Source of the DNA: Aminipila sp032051575
GTDB taxonomy: Bacteria; Bacillota; Clostridia; Peptostreptococcales; Anaerovoracaceae
DNA: 64,000 nucleotides
Assembly (NCBI RefSeq): GCF_032051575.1
Contig: NZ_DAMBYD010000010.1
Coordinates: 132,287 to 196,286, forward strand
Reading direction: 5' to 3'
Shown here one piece after another: positions 1 through 8,360 of the stretch. Numbering within the stretch: the stretch's first letter is position 1; each line of letters opens with the position of its first letter. The notes under the pieces are model-generated. The model was given only the letters and a program-made list of their open reading frames with translations, made no database searches and was not told the DNA's origin. Position numbers and translations under genes: made by a program.

Positions 1-238
1 CAAGGAAGGGATTTTCATATTCATCACCATTAATACAATGCTTTATCTGCTCCAATAATCTTGGTCGATTCTTTGTTTCTGCCTTTAAATACTGTTCCAT
101 AAAACAAAGCAAGTCATTATCCCTGTTTGGAGTATATCTGATGCATACCCTCAAATCATCTATAATGCCTTGCTTTTGTTCCCGGTAGGATTCGATTTTT
201 TCTTGTTTCCTTACCCATTCTACACTTTCAATAGTCAT
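1..238 (-). CDS. Hypothetical ICE protein, 5' part only (runs off left edge)
   Basis: Seventy-nine codons are readable from an ATG at 236-238 to the window edge without a stop. The start overlaps the stop of the VirB4 gene by one base (TAATG), so the two are translationally coupled. The visible part is charged and probably helical, with no signal peptide or membrane segment, and I recognise no domain. In clostridial ICEs the genes after virB4 are usually further conjugation genes, so a role in transfer is an inference from position only. Confidence 0.7.
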   Translation of the reverse strand, partial: MTIESVEWVRKQEKIESYREQKQGIIDDLRVCIRYTPNRDNDLLCFMEQYLKAETKNRPRLLEQIKHCINGDEYENPFL

Positions 239-2058
239 TACCTTCCACCTGCCTTTCCAAATAACTTTTCTTTATATGCTGGAGCATGGACAGCCAAATT
301 GTAACGTTCGTTACCGCATTTATATAAGCATACCCCTCGCTGTGGAAATTTAATAAGATTATATTCTGATTCTTCAAGCTGTAAGGTATCCACATAAAAC
401 TGCTTATCAATATTTCCTGCGTTAAATAAAAAAGCGTGTGCTGGAATTGAAAACAGCGGTTTAGTTAGCTCCTTAATGCCTTCAATATTGAAGTCCTCAA
501 GGTTTTGACTGCTAAGTATTACGGCTGATTCTTTCTTTCGCACTCGCTTCATAAAATTACGTATATATTCTATTGCAGTAAGATTGGTAAGGAACAAATA
601 CAATTCATCAATTCCAGCTGCAGTATTTCCTTCCGTTAATAGTTTATCTGACATAAAGGATAATACATTAAACAGTAATGCGTTCTTTACATTTTTACTA
701 GCCTGTAATAACCCTTTTACACCAAATACAATAAACCGATTGGAGGTTATATTGGTATGTCCGTTGAAAAATTTGCTTTCTGCACCTTGGCACATAGAAT
801 GAAGTCCAAGCAAGATTTCTTGTAGTAATTCTACTGTGTAAAGCTGATATTTTCCCTTGTCATAGCCTTTATATTCTTCCTCTATTAATGTATAAAGGTC
901 TGAAAGGATAGGATAATCAACAGATTCTAATCGATTGAAATTAGTGCTGTCAGTGATACTCCATTTGGTGTAGAGTTTGCCAAGCATAATTTCTATAACA
1001 TCAATATGCCTATCATCAAAGTCTTTATAACAATGAAAGAAGTCTTTTAAAAAACTAATATGCTGACTTAGCTTTGTTGCTTGTCTGAATGCAATAGGAG
1101 CATCTTTATCCTGTGGACTGCCACCCTCATCCCAAGTTTTTGGTTCTAATGGATTTATCATATATTCTCCACTCATTAAATCTACAAAGCATCCACCTAT
1201 ATTTTCTGCTAGTTCCACATACTCATGCTCTGGATCTAAGCATATGACATTCTTTCCTGATTCTAAAATATTGCATAATATTAACTTTAATAAATAGCTT
1301 TTACCTTGTCCTGAATTACCGAGAATTAGGATACAAGGATTTGTTTTATCATCATCTCGTTTATCAAAATCTACGAGAATATTAGAACCAAATTTATCTC
1401 TGCCTAAATAAAATCCATTGCTATCAGTCTTACCTGAATAGTTAAAGGGATATAGATTTGCTACTGAGGATGCTGGAAGTACTCTTTCGTATTGACTGCC
1501 AAATATGTTTCTCCCTGTTGGGCCAACACATAAAAAGCCTTGCTGTTGTCTAAGTATAAGTCTATCTACATTTAACTTAGAACGAACAAGCTCCGTTAAT
1601 ATATCGGTCTGTAGCAGTTTCAAGCTGTCATAATCAATTGCGATAAGTTCAATATATACAGCACAATGAAGGAGTGGTTCTCTATTTCTATGCATTGTTG
1701 ATACAAGGGTAACTACATCTTGTAAGTTGCTTTCTGCTGTTACGGTCTGCTGTAAATCATTTGTATTTGCTGTATTCATCCTGTTTTTATTAGCTGCATT
1801 ATGGATAATTTTCTTTTCTTCGTTTGGAGTTACTTGTCTTGTATAGATTCTGAGGGTAACCCCATCCTTTTCTCCTAAATGACGAAGGATTGCTTGTTCA
1901 CTGGTACTTGTAGGATATTCACGGAGTGCCCATACACATCTGTAGGTGTTGCCACAGATAAAATGGTCTGTGTAGAATTTGATGATGGATGGAGCTATCA
2001 TGTCTACAAATGTTTTAACTTTCTCATCTTTCATGATTGGTGACTTCTTTTTTACCAT
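238..2058 (-). CDS. VirB4-family conjugal transfer ATPase
   Basis: VirB4 ATPases energise pilus assembly and substrate passage in type IV secretion. This 606-residue protein has a Walker A motif GNSGQGKSYLLK at about residue 247 and a Walker B-like stretch GIDELYLFL at about residue 487. The N-terminal 200 residues match the non-ATPase region of the Gram-positive VirB4/TraC group. It resembles the VirB4 proteins of Clostridioides difficile CTn-type elements (CD1110 group). A GGAGG lies 12 bases before the ATG. It follows a PrgI-like gene and a VirB4-partner gene, the usual order PrgI, partner, VirB4, although a 294-codon gene is inserted just upstream. Family assignment is firm; the substrate is not inferable. 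Confidence 0.93.
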   Translation of the reverse strand: MVKKKSPIMKDEKVKTFVDMIAPSIIKFYTDHFICGNTYRCVWALREYPTSTSEQAILRHLGEKDGVTLRIYTRQVTPNEEKKIIHNAANKNRMNTANTNDLQQTVTAESNLQDVVTLVSTMHRNREPLLHCAVYIELIAIDYDSLKLLQTDILTELVRSKLNVDRLILRQQQGFLCVGPTGRNIFGSQYERVLPASSVANLYPFNYSGKTDSNGFYLGRDKFGSNILVDFDKRDDDKTNPCILILGNSGQGKSYLLKLILCNILESGKNVICLDPEHEYVELAENIGGCFVDLMSGEYMINPLEPKTWDEGGSPQDKDAPIAFRQATKLSQHISFLKDFFHCYKDFDDRHIDVIEIMLGKLYTKWSITDSTNFNRLESVDYPILSDLYTLIEEEYKGYDKGKYQLYTVELLQEILLGLHSMCQGAESKFFNGHTNITSNRFIVFGVKGLLQASKNVKNALLFNVLSFMSDKLLTEGNTAAGIDELYLFLTNLTAIEYIRNFMKRVRKKESAVILSSQNLEDFNIEGIKELTKPLFSIPAHAFLFNAGNIDKQFYVDTLQLEESEYNLIKFPQRGVCLYKCGNERYNLAVHAPAYKEKLFGKAGGR

Positions 2059-2250
2059 AGTATCTTCTTGCCTCCCTTTCTTTTTCTGTACTAAAATAAG
2101 CCCTACACATTAGTGCAAGGCTTAGCTATATATAATTAATGCATCATATCCAAATATTTCTTTAACTACAAACAAAAATTATACTCGTAATCTTATCGAT
2201 AAATAGGAAGTTGTCTAGGCATCTTATATCAAGAAGATGTCTATTCAAGG

Positions 2251-3135
2251 TTATATTAGTATTCGATTAGACTTATTTATATTTGATAAAGTTGTTGATA
2301 ATAAAGCATTTTTCATTAATAAATCACCAGAATTATTTGCCCCGACTATTAAATCTTCAGGATGTAGTTTACCATTAACCATTGCATACACCAAGTCTAC
2401 ATAATGTAAAAATTCATCATAACCTCGTGGGTCGATTTCATTAGGATGTATTATATCGTATTCAAGATCTAAATTAGTATCTTTGTATATTTTACTTAAA
2501 ATCTTATGATAATCATTTTCTATATCAAAATATATAATAGGAACATCATATCTGTCTTGAATTATATCGGGCAAAACATATTTAATACCGTCTTTGGTAG
2601 CCTTAATCTGTAAACCCGCTATTTTTGCAGAAGTAGTTGAATATTCATCTTGATTTTTCATAATAGCTAATTCGCTATTATCATTAATCCATATGATATC
2701 TCTTTGGGTATCGGACGGATTATAGTGCTTACTGTAATTAATTTTTGTATAGTTTAAGCCAGTTCCAAGCGCAAAAAACTTGTCTGCTGTTTTTTGCTTT
2801 GCTCTCTTTTTACGTGCAATGGAAAAGTATCTTTGATTAACAGCACAGTCTCTATTGCAATTCCTAACAATAATTGTTTCTGCAATTCTACCTAATAATT
2901 GCATTGCAGTTCTATTAATATCACTCTGCAAAATAACACCAAGTATTAGCCTTCTATTTTCACTATATCTAATTACATTTAAATCATCGACTAGTAAATC
3001 AAGCAATTGCCTGCCATACATTACTTTTTGAATTTCAATATTTTTAGTGCCATATGTGAATTCATCAAACGGTTGGGAATGTATTATCTTTCCATTTCCG
3101 TCGGAAACCACAATGTCTACATCGTAATTATTCAT
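2251..3135 (-). CDS. Uncharacterised protein with a possible Mrr-like PD-(D/E)XK nuclease core
   Basis: The 294-residue protein has no signal peptide or membrane segment. Its middle looks like a restriction-nuclease fold: GRIAETIIV (Glu86), then RDIIWI (Asp146), then GLQIKAT (Gln176, Lys178). This is the E...D...QxK pattern seen in Mrr-like and DUF4365-like nucleases, where QxK replaces ExK. The last 100 residues are unlike anything I know. The gene has its own good ribosome site (GAGGAG) and sits between the VirB4 partner gene and virB4, where related ICEs have nothing, so it looks like a later insertion. Function is inferred from motifs only; it could instead be an inactive or unrelated protein. 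Confidence 0.7.
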   Translation of the reverse strand: MNNYDVDIVVSDGNGKIIHSQPFDEFTYGTKNIEIQKVMYGRQLLDLLVDDLNVIRYSENRRLILGVILQSDINRTAMQLLGRIAETIIVRNCNRDCAVNQRYFSIARKKRAKQKTADKFFALGTGLNYTKINYSKHYNPSDTQRDIIWINDNSELAIMKNQDEYSTTSAKIAGLQIKATKDGIKYVLPDIIQDRYDVPIIYFDIENDYHKILSKIYKDTNLDLEYDIIHPNEIDPRGYDEFLHYVDLVYAMVNGKLHPEDLIVGANNSGDLLMKNALLSTTLSNINKSNRILI

Positions 3136-3222
3136 TAATACACTCCTCTCAGCGAAGCGTCATTCACATTATCGGCATATTTACATGAACACAATATTTG
3201 CTTAAGACGCACAAATTCCTAT

Positions 3223-3405
3223 TTATCTGTTGTCATCCTTGGGTTTTAAAAACACTAAAATAACACCTATAATTCCTATCACCAGTCCAATCATAACCCA
3301 TGGAACTGTAACACTATGGGTAATGTAATAATCTAAGCTGGCCTATGCTAAAGAGACAAGTATTCCAAAAAGAATCAATGCAATACCATTAAGTTGTTTT
3401 TTCAT
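3223..3405 (-). pseudogene. Small two-helix membrane protein gene interrupted by an in-frame TAG
   Basis: From an ATG at 3403-3405 with an AAAGGA site upstream, the frame encodes MKKQLNGIALILFGILVSLA, then TAG at 3343-3345, then about 39 more codons including a second hydrophobic segment and a charged tail KPKDDNR before TAA at 3223-3225. The frame is otherwise intact across 61 codons, so this is a small membrane protein of the short hypothetical type common in Firmicutes, disabled by one nonsense change. A 20-residue product ending at the TAG is also possible. Confidence 0.6.
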
Positions 3406-3517
3406 ATCTTCATCCTTTCAAATTCTTATTTACCTACATCCCATATAACTTTTCCTAAATCGCATTAATTTTATTATAGCACATCCATTATCAAATAAAC
3501 TTACACTTTATTAACAT

Positions 3518-4108
3518 TTACACATCTCCAAATACCACCCATCGCTCCCCATCATAATCTTCATACCTTTCCGTTGTTACATTTTGCTCGTAGTAAACAC
3601 CAAGGAGTCTTTTTATATCCGAATTATCAGCTCTTCTGGTAGTAAATCCTTGGTCTTTTAAGCTCTTTTCAATCCTTGAAAGATAAGGAAATATATCTGA
3701 TTCTTTTTCATTCTTAAGCCTAATAATAATTAGAAATTCACGGGCAGTAGCCATCTGCACTTGCATCCTATCCAGATTAGTACTGTCTTGCTGCAGAAGT
3801 TTACGGATAACAGGATTTTGTTCTGTATCCATTCTTCTCTTTAAATACTGCTTATTTTCATCAAAGTTTTCTTTTGAATTAAGACATAGCATTTCAATTT
3901 CAGCAATCCCCTTTAGTACCGTCATAAGTGCATAGATCCTTGCACTTATACTTGTTTCAGATAATACGGATATATTGGTTGGATGGATAATAAAATACAC
4001 TAGTTCTCCATATGGAGTTTTAAGGCTATAGTCTGTGATTTCATCAATACCCATCAGCTCTCTTGTAGACTGCTTTTGTTTTTCATTTTGTTTCTGTTTT
4101 CTGCCCAC
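3518..4108 (-). CDS. VirB4-partner conjugation protein (CD1111-like)
   Basis: The 196-residue soluble protein is charged and predicted mostly helical. It lies between the PrgI-like gene and virB4, the position of a conserved partner in clostridial CTn-like elements (CD1111 group), which resembles the N-terminal region of longer VirB4/TraC proteins. I chose the GTG at 4106-4108 because it lies 8 bases after a perfect GGAGG; an upstream in-frame ATG overlaps that ribosome site and would start inside it. It begins 2 bases after the PrgI-like gene ends. A role at the cytoplasmic base of the channel is inferred from context. Confidence 0.75.
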   Translation of the reverse strand: MGRKQKQNEKQKQSTRELMGIDEITDYSLKTPYGELVYFIIHPTNISVLSETSISARIYALMTVLKGIAEIEMLCLNSKENFDENKQYLKRRMDTEQNPVIRKLLQQDSTNLDRMQVQMATAREFLIIIRLKNEKESDIFPYLSRIEKSLKDQGFTTRRADNSDIKRLLGVYYEQNVTTERYEDYDGERWVVFGDV

Positions 4109-4110
4109 TC

Positions 4111-4368
4111 TTATAACCTCCATTCAAATTTCTGTTGCTTTAAAAGAAAAAAGGCACATGCATAACGAATGAAATTCAGTATGCTTGTGTCTTCAAATTG
4201 TATAGTTAAAAAGCTATATACTGCTGTTATTACAATAGGTGGCATAAATCCAAGTTGTGCTAAAGCAAATACAGAAATAAGAAGTCCAACTCCAATAATT
4301 CCTATATCTTTTAATTCCCATAGCCATAATGTTGCTTTGGCCTTTAAATTATCAGGATACATATACAC
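4111..4368 (-). CDS. PrgI/VirB3-like inner-membrane conjugation protein
   Basis: The protein is 85 residues long with two hydrophobic segments (about residues 22-40 and 42-56 in a hairpin) and a short cytoplasmic tail ending FEWRL. Length, the N-terminal YPDNLKAKATLWLWELKD stretch and position directly before the VirB4 partner and VirB4 match the PrgI family, functional equivalent of VirB3. A GTG start at 4366-4368 sits 7 bases after GGAGG; an ATG two codons later is the alternative. Its ribosome site lies inside the last codons of the methylase gene upstream, so translation is probably coupled. Confidence 0.82.
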   Translation of the reverse strand: MYMYPDNLKAKATLWLWELKDIGIIGVGLLISVFALAQLGFMPPIVITAVYSFLTIQFEDTSILNFIRYACAFFLLKQQKFEWRL

Positions 4369-4370
4369 TG

Positions 4371-5594
4371 TTATTCCTCCACTTCTTCCTTAAATTTTCT
4401 TAAAAAACAAGCAATCCCCTGCATAATAAAATCTACACATGGGATTGCTACACTATTACCTAATGCCTTATATCTTGCACTATCGGATGACTTTTCTATT
4501 ATAGTCCACCCATCTGGAAAGCCTTGAAGCCTTTCACATTCAAGTGGTGTTAGTCTGCGTACAAGATTCTTAGTAGTTACAAGGTTTTCACTTCCTCCTC
4601 CATTATCTCCACCCTCTGCTCTAAGTGTTGCACAACCTTCTATATAATTAGCAAATTCCGATTGCCCAAACATCATTTTTTCACAGTCTACAATACATTT
4701 ATCTTGACTTACATATTGATTCCCATTGCCTTTTTCATCTCCTACACATAATGCTCCTACTGTATTTTGATAAGTTTTAGGCGGATAGCAAACAGCATGA
4801 ATATCGCTGGTAGTAAGAGTATAACTAATATTCTCTTGAAATCCGCATCCATTTCCACCATTATGATCTTGTCTATCAATGGTATTTCCTGCAATACAAT
4901 AACTGTCTGAATCAATTGGCTTTGATACTAATGGTACATTATTTCCTCCTGTTCCATAGGTGGCCGATATTGTTGGTGCTACATTTAGTGGACCATTATA
5001 TCTGCAGTCTTTTGCATGATTATCAAATAGAACAGGTTGATTATTGCCACTTGTTCCTGCTGCTGATGTAATAGTAGGACAAAGGTCAAAGCATATTTCT
5101 GAACCACCTTGCTGAGTTGCCATGACTATAGGTTGATTTCCTCCCATACTAGCCCTTAGTGTTGACGTAATATTCTCTGTTATATCCATTCGGTCGCCAC
5201 CCTGATCATTTAAACATATCATAGGTTCTGTGACAAATGTCTGCATCTGCATATTTTGAGTTGCCATCAAGGCTCCTGAAATTCCGTTTAAGTCAATACC
5301 CTCATTTCGTTGATTTATATGATATGCTTTATATTCGGTAATCATATTGTCATCGGAATCTTCCTCTACCCCTACAGCTTCTCCTTGAATTTCTAAAGCA
5401 ATTTTTAATTGTTTAGGAAGTTCCTTTCCTCTTGCTCTAGCTCTTCTTAGTATTCCCAAACAAGCTGTCTTGCTCAAATAATATTTTGGGTGCGGTGTGT
5501 CCTCCAAAATCTGCGACAAGAAAGATTCTTTTACGTCTTTGGGGGACACCCCAGTATTGAGCATCGAGAACTCTCCAAGCAATGGTGAATTCAT
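4371..5594 (-). CDS. C-terminal half of a split C5-cytosine DNA methylase, in a frame overlapping the N-terminal half
   Basis: The end of this frame has the C5-methylase motif IX/X region: RRLTPLECERLQGFPDGWT, then ARYKALGNSVAIP. The beginning resembles a phage-type methylase segment, LSQILEDTPHPKYYLSKTAC followed by GILRRA and RGKELP. Between them lies a long Gly/Asn/Gln-rich stretch of degenerate repeats, probably target-recognition region. The frame is open from 5792. I place the start at the ATG at 5594 because family similarity begins there; the ATG at 5693, behind a GGAG, is an alternative. The first 158 bases (5437-5594) overlap the gene for the N-terminal half (motifs I-VIII) in another frame. 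It may be the second subunit of a two-chain enzyme; a frameshifted single gene is the alternative. Confidence 0.7.
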   Translation of the reverse strand: MNSPLLGEFSMLNTGVSPKDVKESFLSQILEDTPHPKYYLSKTACLGILRRARARGKELPKQLKIALEIQGEAVGVEEDSDDNMITEYKAYHINQRNEGIDLNGISGALMATQNMQMQTFVTEPMICLNDQGGDRMDITENITSTLRASMGGNQPIVMATQQGGSEICFDLCPTITSAAGTSGNNQPVLFDNHAKDCRYNGPLNVAPTISATYGTGGNNVPLVSKPIDSDSYCIAGNTIDRQDHNGGNGCGFQENISYTLTTSDIHAVCYPPKTYQNTVGALCVGDEKGNGNQYVSQDKCIVDCEKMMFGQSEFANYIEGCATLRAEGGDNGGGSENLVTTKNLVRRLTPLECERLQGFPDGWTIIEKSSDSARYKALGNSVAIPCVDFIMQGIACFLRKFKEEVEE

Positions 5595-6108
5595 ATCCCA
5601 ATATGCACCCAACAGATTTCCATATCCCTCTCGGAGGTCTAGGTATAGATACGCTGCTATCTGCAATTCTTGTGGTTTCTTCAAGGACCGCATGGAAGTC
5701 TTCTCCGTTTGTACTTGAGAATGCTCCGGGGACATTTTCCCAAACGAAGTATCGAGGTCTGATAAGGTGATTTGCCTTTCCTCTTCTTGCATCTGCCCAC
5801 CTCATTTCCTTTGTTATTCTTATCTGCTCCATAAATAATCCTGAACGCTCACCAGCAAACCCTGCCCTTGCACCTGCAACAGATAAGTCTTGGCATGGTG
5901 AACCACCTGTAATAATATCAACAGGGGGTAGATCTTCTCCTTTTAATTTTGTAATATCACCAACATGGAGCATATCAGGGAATCGCATTTTAGTCACCTC
6001 AATGGGAAAGGATTCAATTTCGCTTGCCCATATAGGAGTAATTCCATTATGAATAGCTGCAAGAGGAAACCCTCCAATCCCATCGAAAAGACTCCCCAAG
6101 GTGATCAT
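5437..6108 (-). CDS. N-terminal half of a split C5-cytosine DNA methylase (motifs I-VIII)
   Basis: The 223-residue protein carries the catalytic half of a cytosine-5 methyltransferase. Motif I is GSLFDGIGGFPLAA near the N-terminus, motif IV with the catalytic Cys is GGSPCQDLS at about residue 70, motif VI is FVWENVPGAF, and motif VIII is WGVPQRRKRIFLVADFGG. Motifs IX-X are missing and are found in the overlapping downstream frame. The start overlaps the stop of the DUF4406-like gene (ATGA), so translation is coupled. A methylase on an ICE commonly protects transferred DNA from host restriction. No cognate nuclease is adjacent, so it is probably an orphan methylase. Confidence 0.85.
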   Translation of the reverse strand: MITLGSLFDGIGGFPLAAIHNGITPIWASEIESFPIEVTKMRFPDMLHVGDITKLKGEDLPPVDIITGGSPCQDLSVAGARAGFAGERSGLFMEQIRITKEMRWADARRGKANHLIRPRYFVWENVPGAFSSTNGEDFHAVLEETTRIADSSVSIPRPPRGIWKSVGCILGYEFTIAWRVLDAQYWGVPQRRKRIFLVADFGGHTAPKILFEQDSLFGNTKKS

Positions 6109-6461
6109 CTATCTATCCTCATACAAAATAGAGCCTCTTCTTTTATTTCAAAATCTAGTTTCATAATTCTTTTTATAGGAATAGCTGTCTTTCTTGCAAA
6201 CTCAATCTCCTCAAACATTCCTTTAGAAATATGGTCACCAAATGCCCATAGTTCATCGCATTTTGATAAGAATTCTTTTCCTATATTAATTCCCAATCTT
6301 CTTTCTTCTGGATTATTATCATCTAATATCTGAGGATAGAGAAGGTGGGGACAAAAAAAGGCATTGCCTTCATTTAATACATATCGGCAAGCCTGTTTCG
6401 CATATTCTATATTCTTTTTTATATCTCCTTTATAGGGAGATGCAACATATATTAATTTCAT
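6105..6461 (-). CDS. DUF4406/nucleoside deoxyribosyltransferase-like protein
   Basis: The 118-residue protein starts MKLIYVASPYKGD and contains NIEYAKQACRYVLNEG, CPHLLYPQILDD and CDELWAFGDHISKGM. This is the compact Rossmann-like fold of DUF4406 proteins, distant relatives of nucleoside 2-deoxyribosyltransferases, often found on phages and ICEs. The substrate is unknown. It has a GAGAGGA ribosome site and its TGA overlaps the ATG of the methylase downstream, so the two are co-translated. Association with DNA-modification enzymes is common, but any base-metabolism role is inference. Confidence 0.8.
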   Translation of the reverse strand: MKLIYVASPYKGDIKKNIEYAKQACRYVLNEGNAFFCPHLLYPQILDDNNPEERRLGINIGKEFLSKCDELWAFGDHISKGMFEEIEFARKTAIPIKRIMKLDFEIKEEALFCMRIDR

Positions 6462-6481
6462 TTAATCCTCTCTTTCTATAT

Positions 6482-7384
6482 TTATTTTGGTACTGCTTGC
6501 ACTATAGTTTTAGTTGTGTTTACAGCGGCCTGTGCTGTATAAACTGCACTCATTACATTGGCACGAGTGGATGTATCAAGTCCAAATGCTCCAGCAATCC
6601 GTGGTACTTCTCCTGCCGATAACATTAATCCTAATCCGAGCAATGCATGATCTTTTACTACCATAAGTCCTGCAGTTAGTATAGTTGCCTGAAGAAATGT
6701 CGTAAGGCACAATCCGATTATCTGCTTGCACCATTGAATGAATCCGTCTATATAGCCACGAGGAACAGAAAACATATATAGACTTCCAACTGCTATCTGA
6801 ATAAGTAGAATTCCACCTCTTTTTAAATTTGCAAAAAATACTTTAATTACTGCATAACCCATTAGGATAATAATAAACAGAGCCATAAACGGACTCGTTA
6901 TCATAGAGATTCCACCAAATATACCTGAACCACCTATGTTTGTAATATCACCTACGTTATTTAACTCTCCAATAATAGATGTTGCTAGTCCACCTATTCC
7001 ACTTCCATATCCTGTGATACCAGCAGTTAAGCTTGCTTGTAAATTAACAGAAAGCTTATATAGTTCTATAGGCACTGTAGTAAAAAGGCTTACTGCCATA
7101 AATCCTTTAATTGCATTTAAAGCAGCATCTTTCATGTTACCCCTACCATATTGATACTCAATTCCCGTTTCAAAGCAGGACACTACAAGTCCTGTTCCAT
7201 AGAGTGACCAAGCAAGGTAAGAGAAGAACAAAACAATTGACTGTACCCAGCTCATCTCAAAAAGTTCTACTCCCATATTTCCCATTTGAGCAAAAAAGTC
7301 AGCAAGAAATCCTATAAGCTGACCGTAGAACCAATCAATGATTTGATCCATTACATCGCCTAAGATAAAATCCCAAATAAACAT
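6482..7384 (-). CDS. VirB6/TrbL-like polytopic conjugation membrane protein
   Basis: The 300-residue protein has at least six hydrophobic helices, including LMGYAVIKVFFANLKRGGIL and a C-terminal helix pair. This is the pattern of VirB6/TrbL channel proteins in Gram-positive T4SSs. I chose the ATG at 7382-7384 because it follows GAGGTG by 5 bases; an in-frame ATG 12 codons upstream lacks a site. It is separated from the VirB2-like gene, its usual upstream neighbour, by a rightward three-gene insert, so it may now depend on its own promoter in 7421-7564. Confidence 0.82.
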   Translation of the reverse strand: MFIWDFILGDVMDQIIDWFYGQLIGFLADFFAQMGNMGVELFEMSWVQSIVLFFSYLAWSLYGTGLVVSCFETGIEYQYGRGNMKDAALNAIKGFMAVSLFTTVPIELYKLSVNLQASLTAGITGYGSGIGGLATSIIGELNNVGDITNIGGSGIFGGISMITSPFMALFIIILMGYAVIKVFFANLKRGGILLIQIAVGSLYMFSVPRGYIDGFIQWCKQIIGLCLTTFLQATILTAGLMVVKDHALLGLGLMLSAGEVPRIAGAFGLDTSTRANVMSAVYTAQAAVNTTKTIVQAVPK

Positions 7385-7510
7385 TATTTCACCTCTTTTC
7401 TTTGAAAAAAGCACATCCATTTTAATGTGCTAGGTTAATATTTTTTACACCTCCTATATAGTTACTATTAAACTAGTCATTTTTATTTTTATTTAATATA
7501 ATATTAAACA

Positions 7511-7539
7511 TTTACTTTAACAATATTATAGTGTATACT
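7511..7539 (+). promoter_or_regulatory. Sigma-A type promoter for the DUF2089 gene
   Basis: TTTACT (7511-7516) and TATACT (7534-7539) are separated by 17 bases, followed by AAAGGAGG and the ATG at 7565. It drives a rightward unit against the leftward transfer operon. Confidence 0.6.
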
Positions 7540-7564
7540 TAACATTATTAAAGGAGGTTTTAAT

Positions 7565-7864
7565 ATGGCAATAGATATTGTACCTGAATGGATGATCAAT
7601 CTTGATGACGAAGATGTATCATTCATAAAAAAATTTCTTTTAGCTTCTGGTTCTCTTAAAGAAATTGCCAACCAATATGCAGTTACTTATCCTACTGTGA
7701 GACTCAGGCTTGATAAATTAATACAGAAAATTCAAATAAGTGAAGATGCATCAACCGAGCCATACATCGCTTTAATCAAGCGATTAGCTTTAAATGACAA
7801 GGTGGACTTTGAAACTGCTAAACTATTGATTTCAGAATACAAAAAAGTTAAAGGAGCTGAATAA
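7565..7864 (+). CDS. DUF2089-family small helix-turn-helix-like protein
   Basis: The 99-residue soluble protein contains LDDEDVSFIKKFLLASGSLK and YPTVRLRLDKLIQKI, the signature of DUF2089. Family members have a sigma/HTH-like helix pattern and are usually paired with a small membrane protein, as here; a regulator role is the common assumption but unproven. It has an ideal AAAGGAGG site and its own promoter, and the next gene starts 1 base after its stop. It is transcribed opposite to the surrounding conjugation genes, so it belongs to an inserted cargo unit. Confidence 0.8.
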   Translation: MAIDIVPEWMINLDDEDVSFIKKFLLASGSLKEIANQYAVTYPTVRLRLDKLIQKIQISEDASTEPYIALIKRLALNDKVDFETAKLLISEYKKVKGAE

Positions 7865-7865
7865 T

Positions 7866-8189
7866 ATGAAAAATGCAACGATAATGTTGTTTCTTGTACT
7901 GGCATTGTTAGTGGGAGCAATTTTTCTTCAAATATTTTTATCTAAAAAGAAGAGCAAGTGGTTTGGACTTATACTTCCGACAATCACATTTCTATATTCT
8001 TTATTGATGATTTTCAATATTGCTGTTTTTGAGGGAATGAAGGGTGGTGAGATATTCATGCTCATTGCCTCAACCTTTCTAATTAGTAATATTCCAACCA
8101 TTGTTTTTCTTGGTATTTATTTTGGTTGTCGTGAGAAAATGAAACTTCGTTCCCAGCTTGACAAAATGAATATTCAAGACTTGGAGTAA
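7866..8189 (+). CDS. Small membrane protein paired with the DUF2089 protein
   Basis: The 107-residue protein has three hydrophobic segments (about residues 5-24, 34-52 and 63-86) and a charged cytoplasmic tail KMKLRSQLDKMNIQDLE. I do not recognise a named family. It starts 1 base after the DUF2089 gene and must be co-transcribed. A membrane partner controlling the DUF2089 protein is a reasonable guess from the pairing, not something the sequence shows. Confidence 0.7.
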   Translation: MKNATIMLFLVLALLVGAIFLQIFLSKKKSKWFGLILPTITFLYSLLMIFNIAVFEGMKGGEIFMLIASTFLISNIPTIVFLGIYFGCREKMKLRSQLDKMNIQDLE

Positions 8190-8360
8190 CGTCCTGTTAT
8201 TGATACACCCTTTATGTGGTCAAATCAATTTTCCTAAAACTAATGCTGATTTCATGTTAGCAGGCTTCTAATGTTTACATTAAGATGATTGAAGCTATTA
8301 GTTTGTTGTGATAAAATTATTTATAATAAATGTTAAAAAATAATCGAAAGGGTCACCAAT

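Noticed and set aside
4371..6108. Split methylase considered as a plain pseudogene
   Set aside because: Both frames keep family motifs through the overlap and translational coupling looks intact. Kept as two genes, with the frameshift noted as an alternative.
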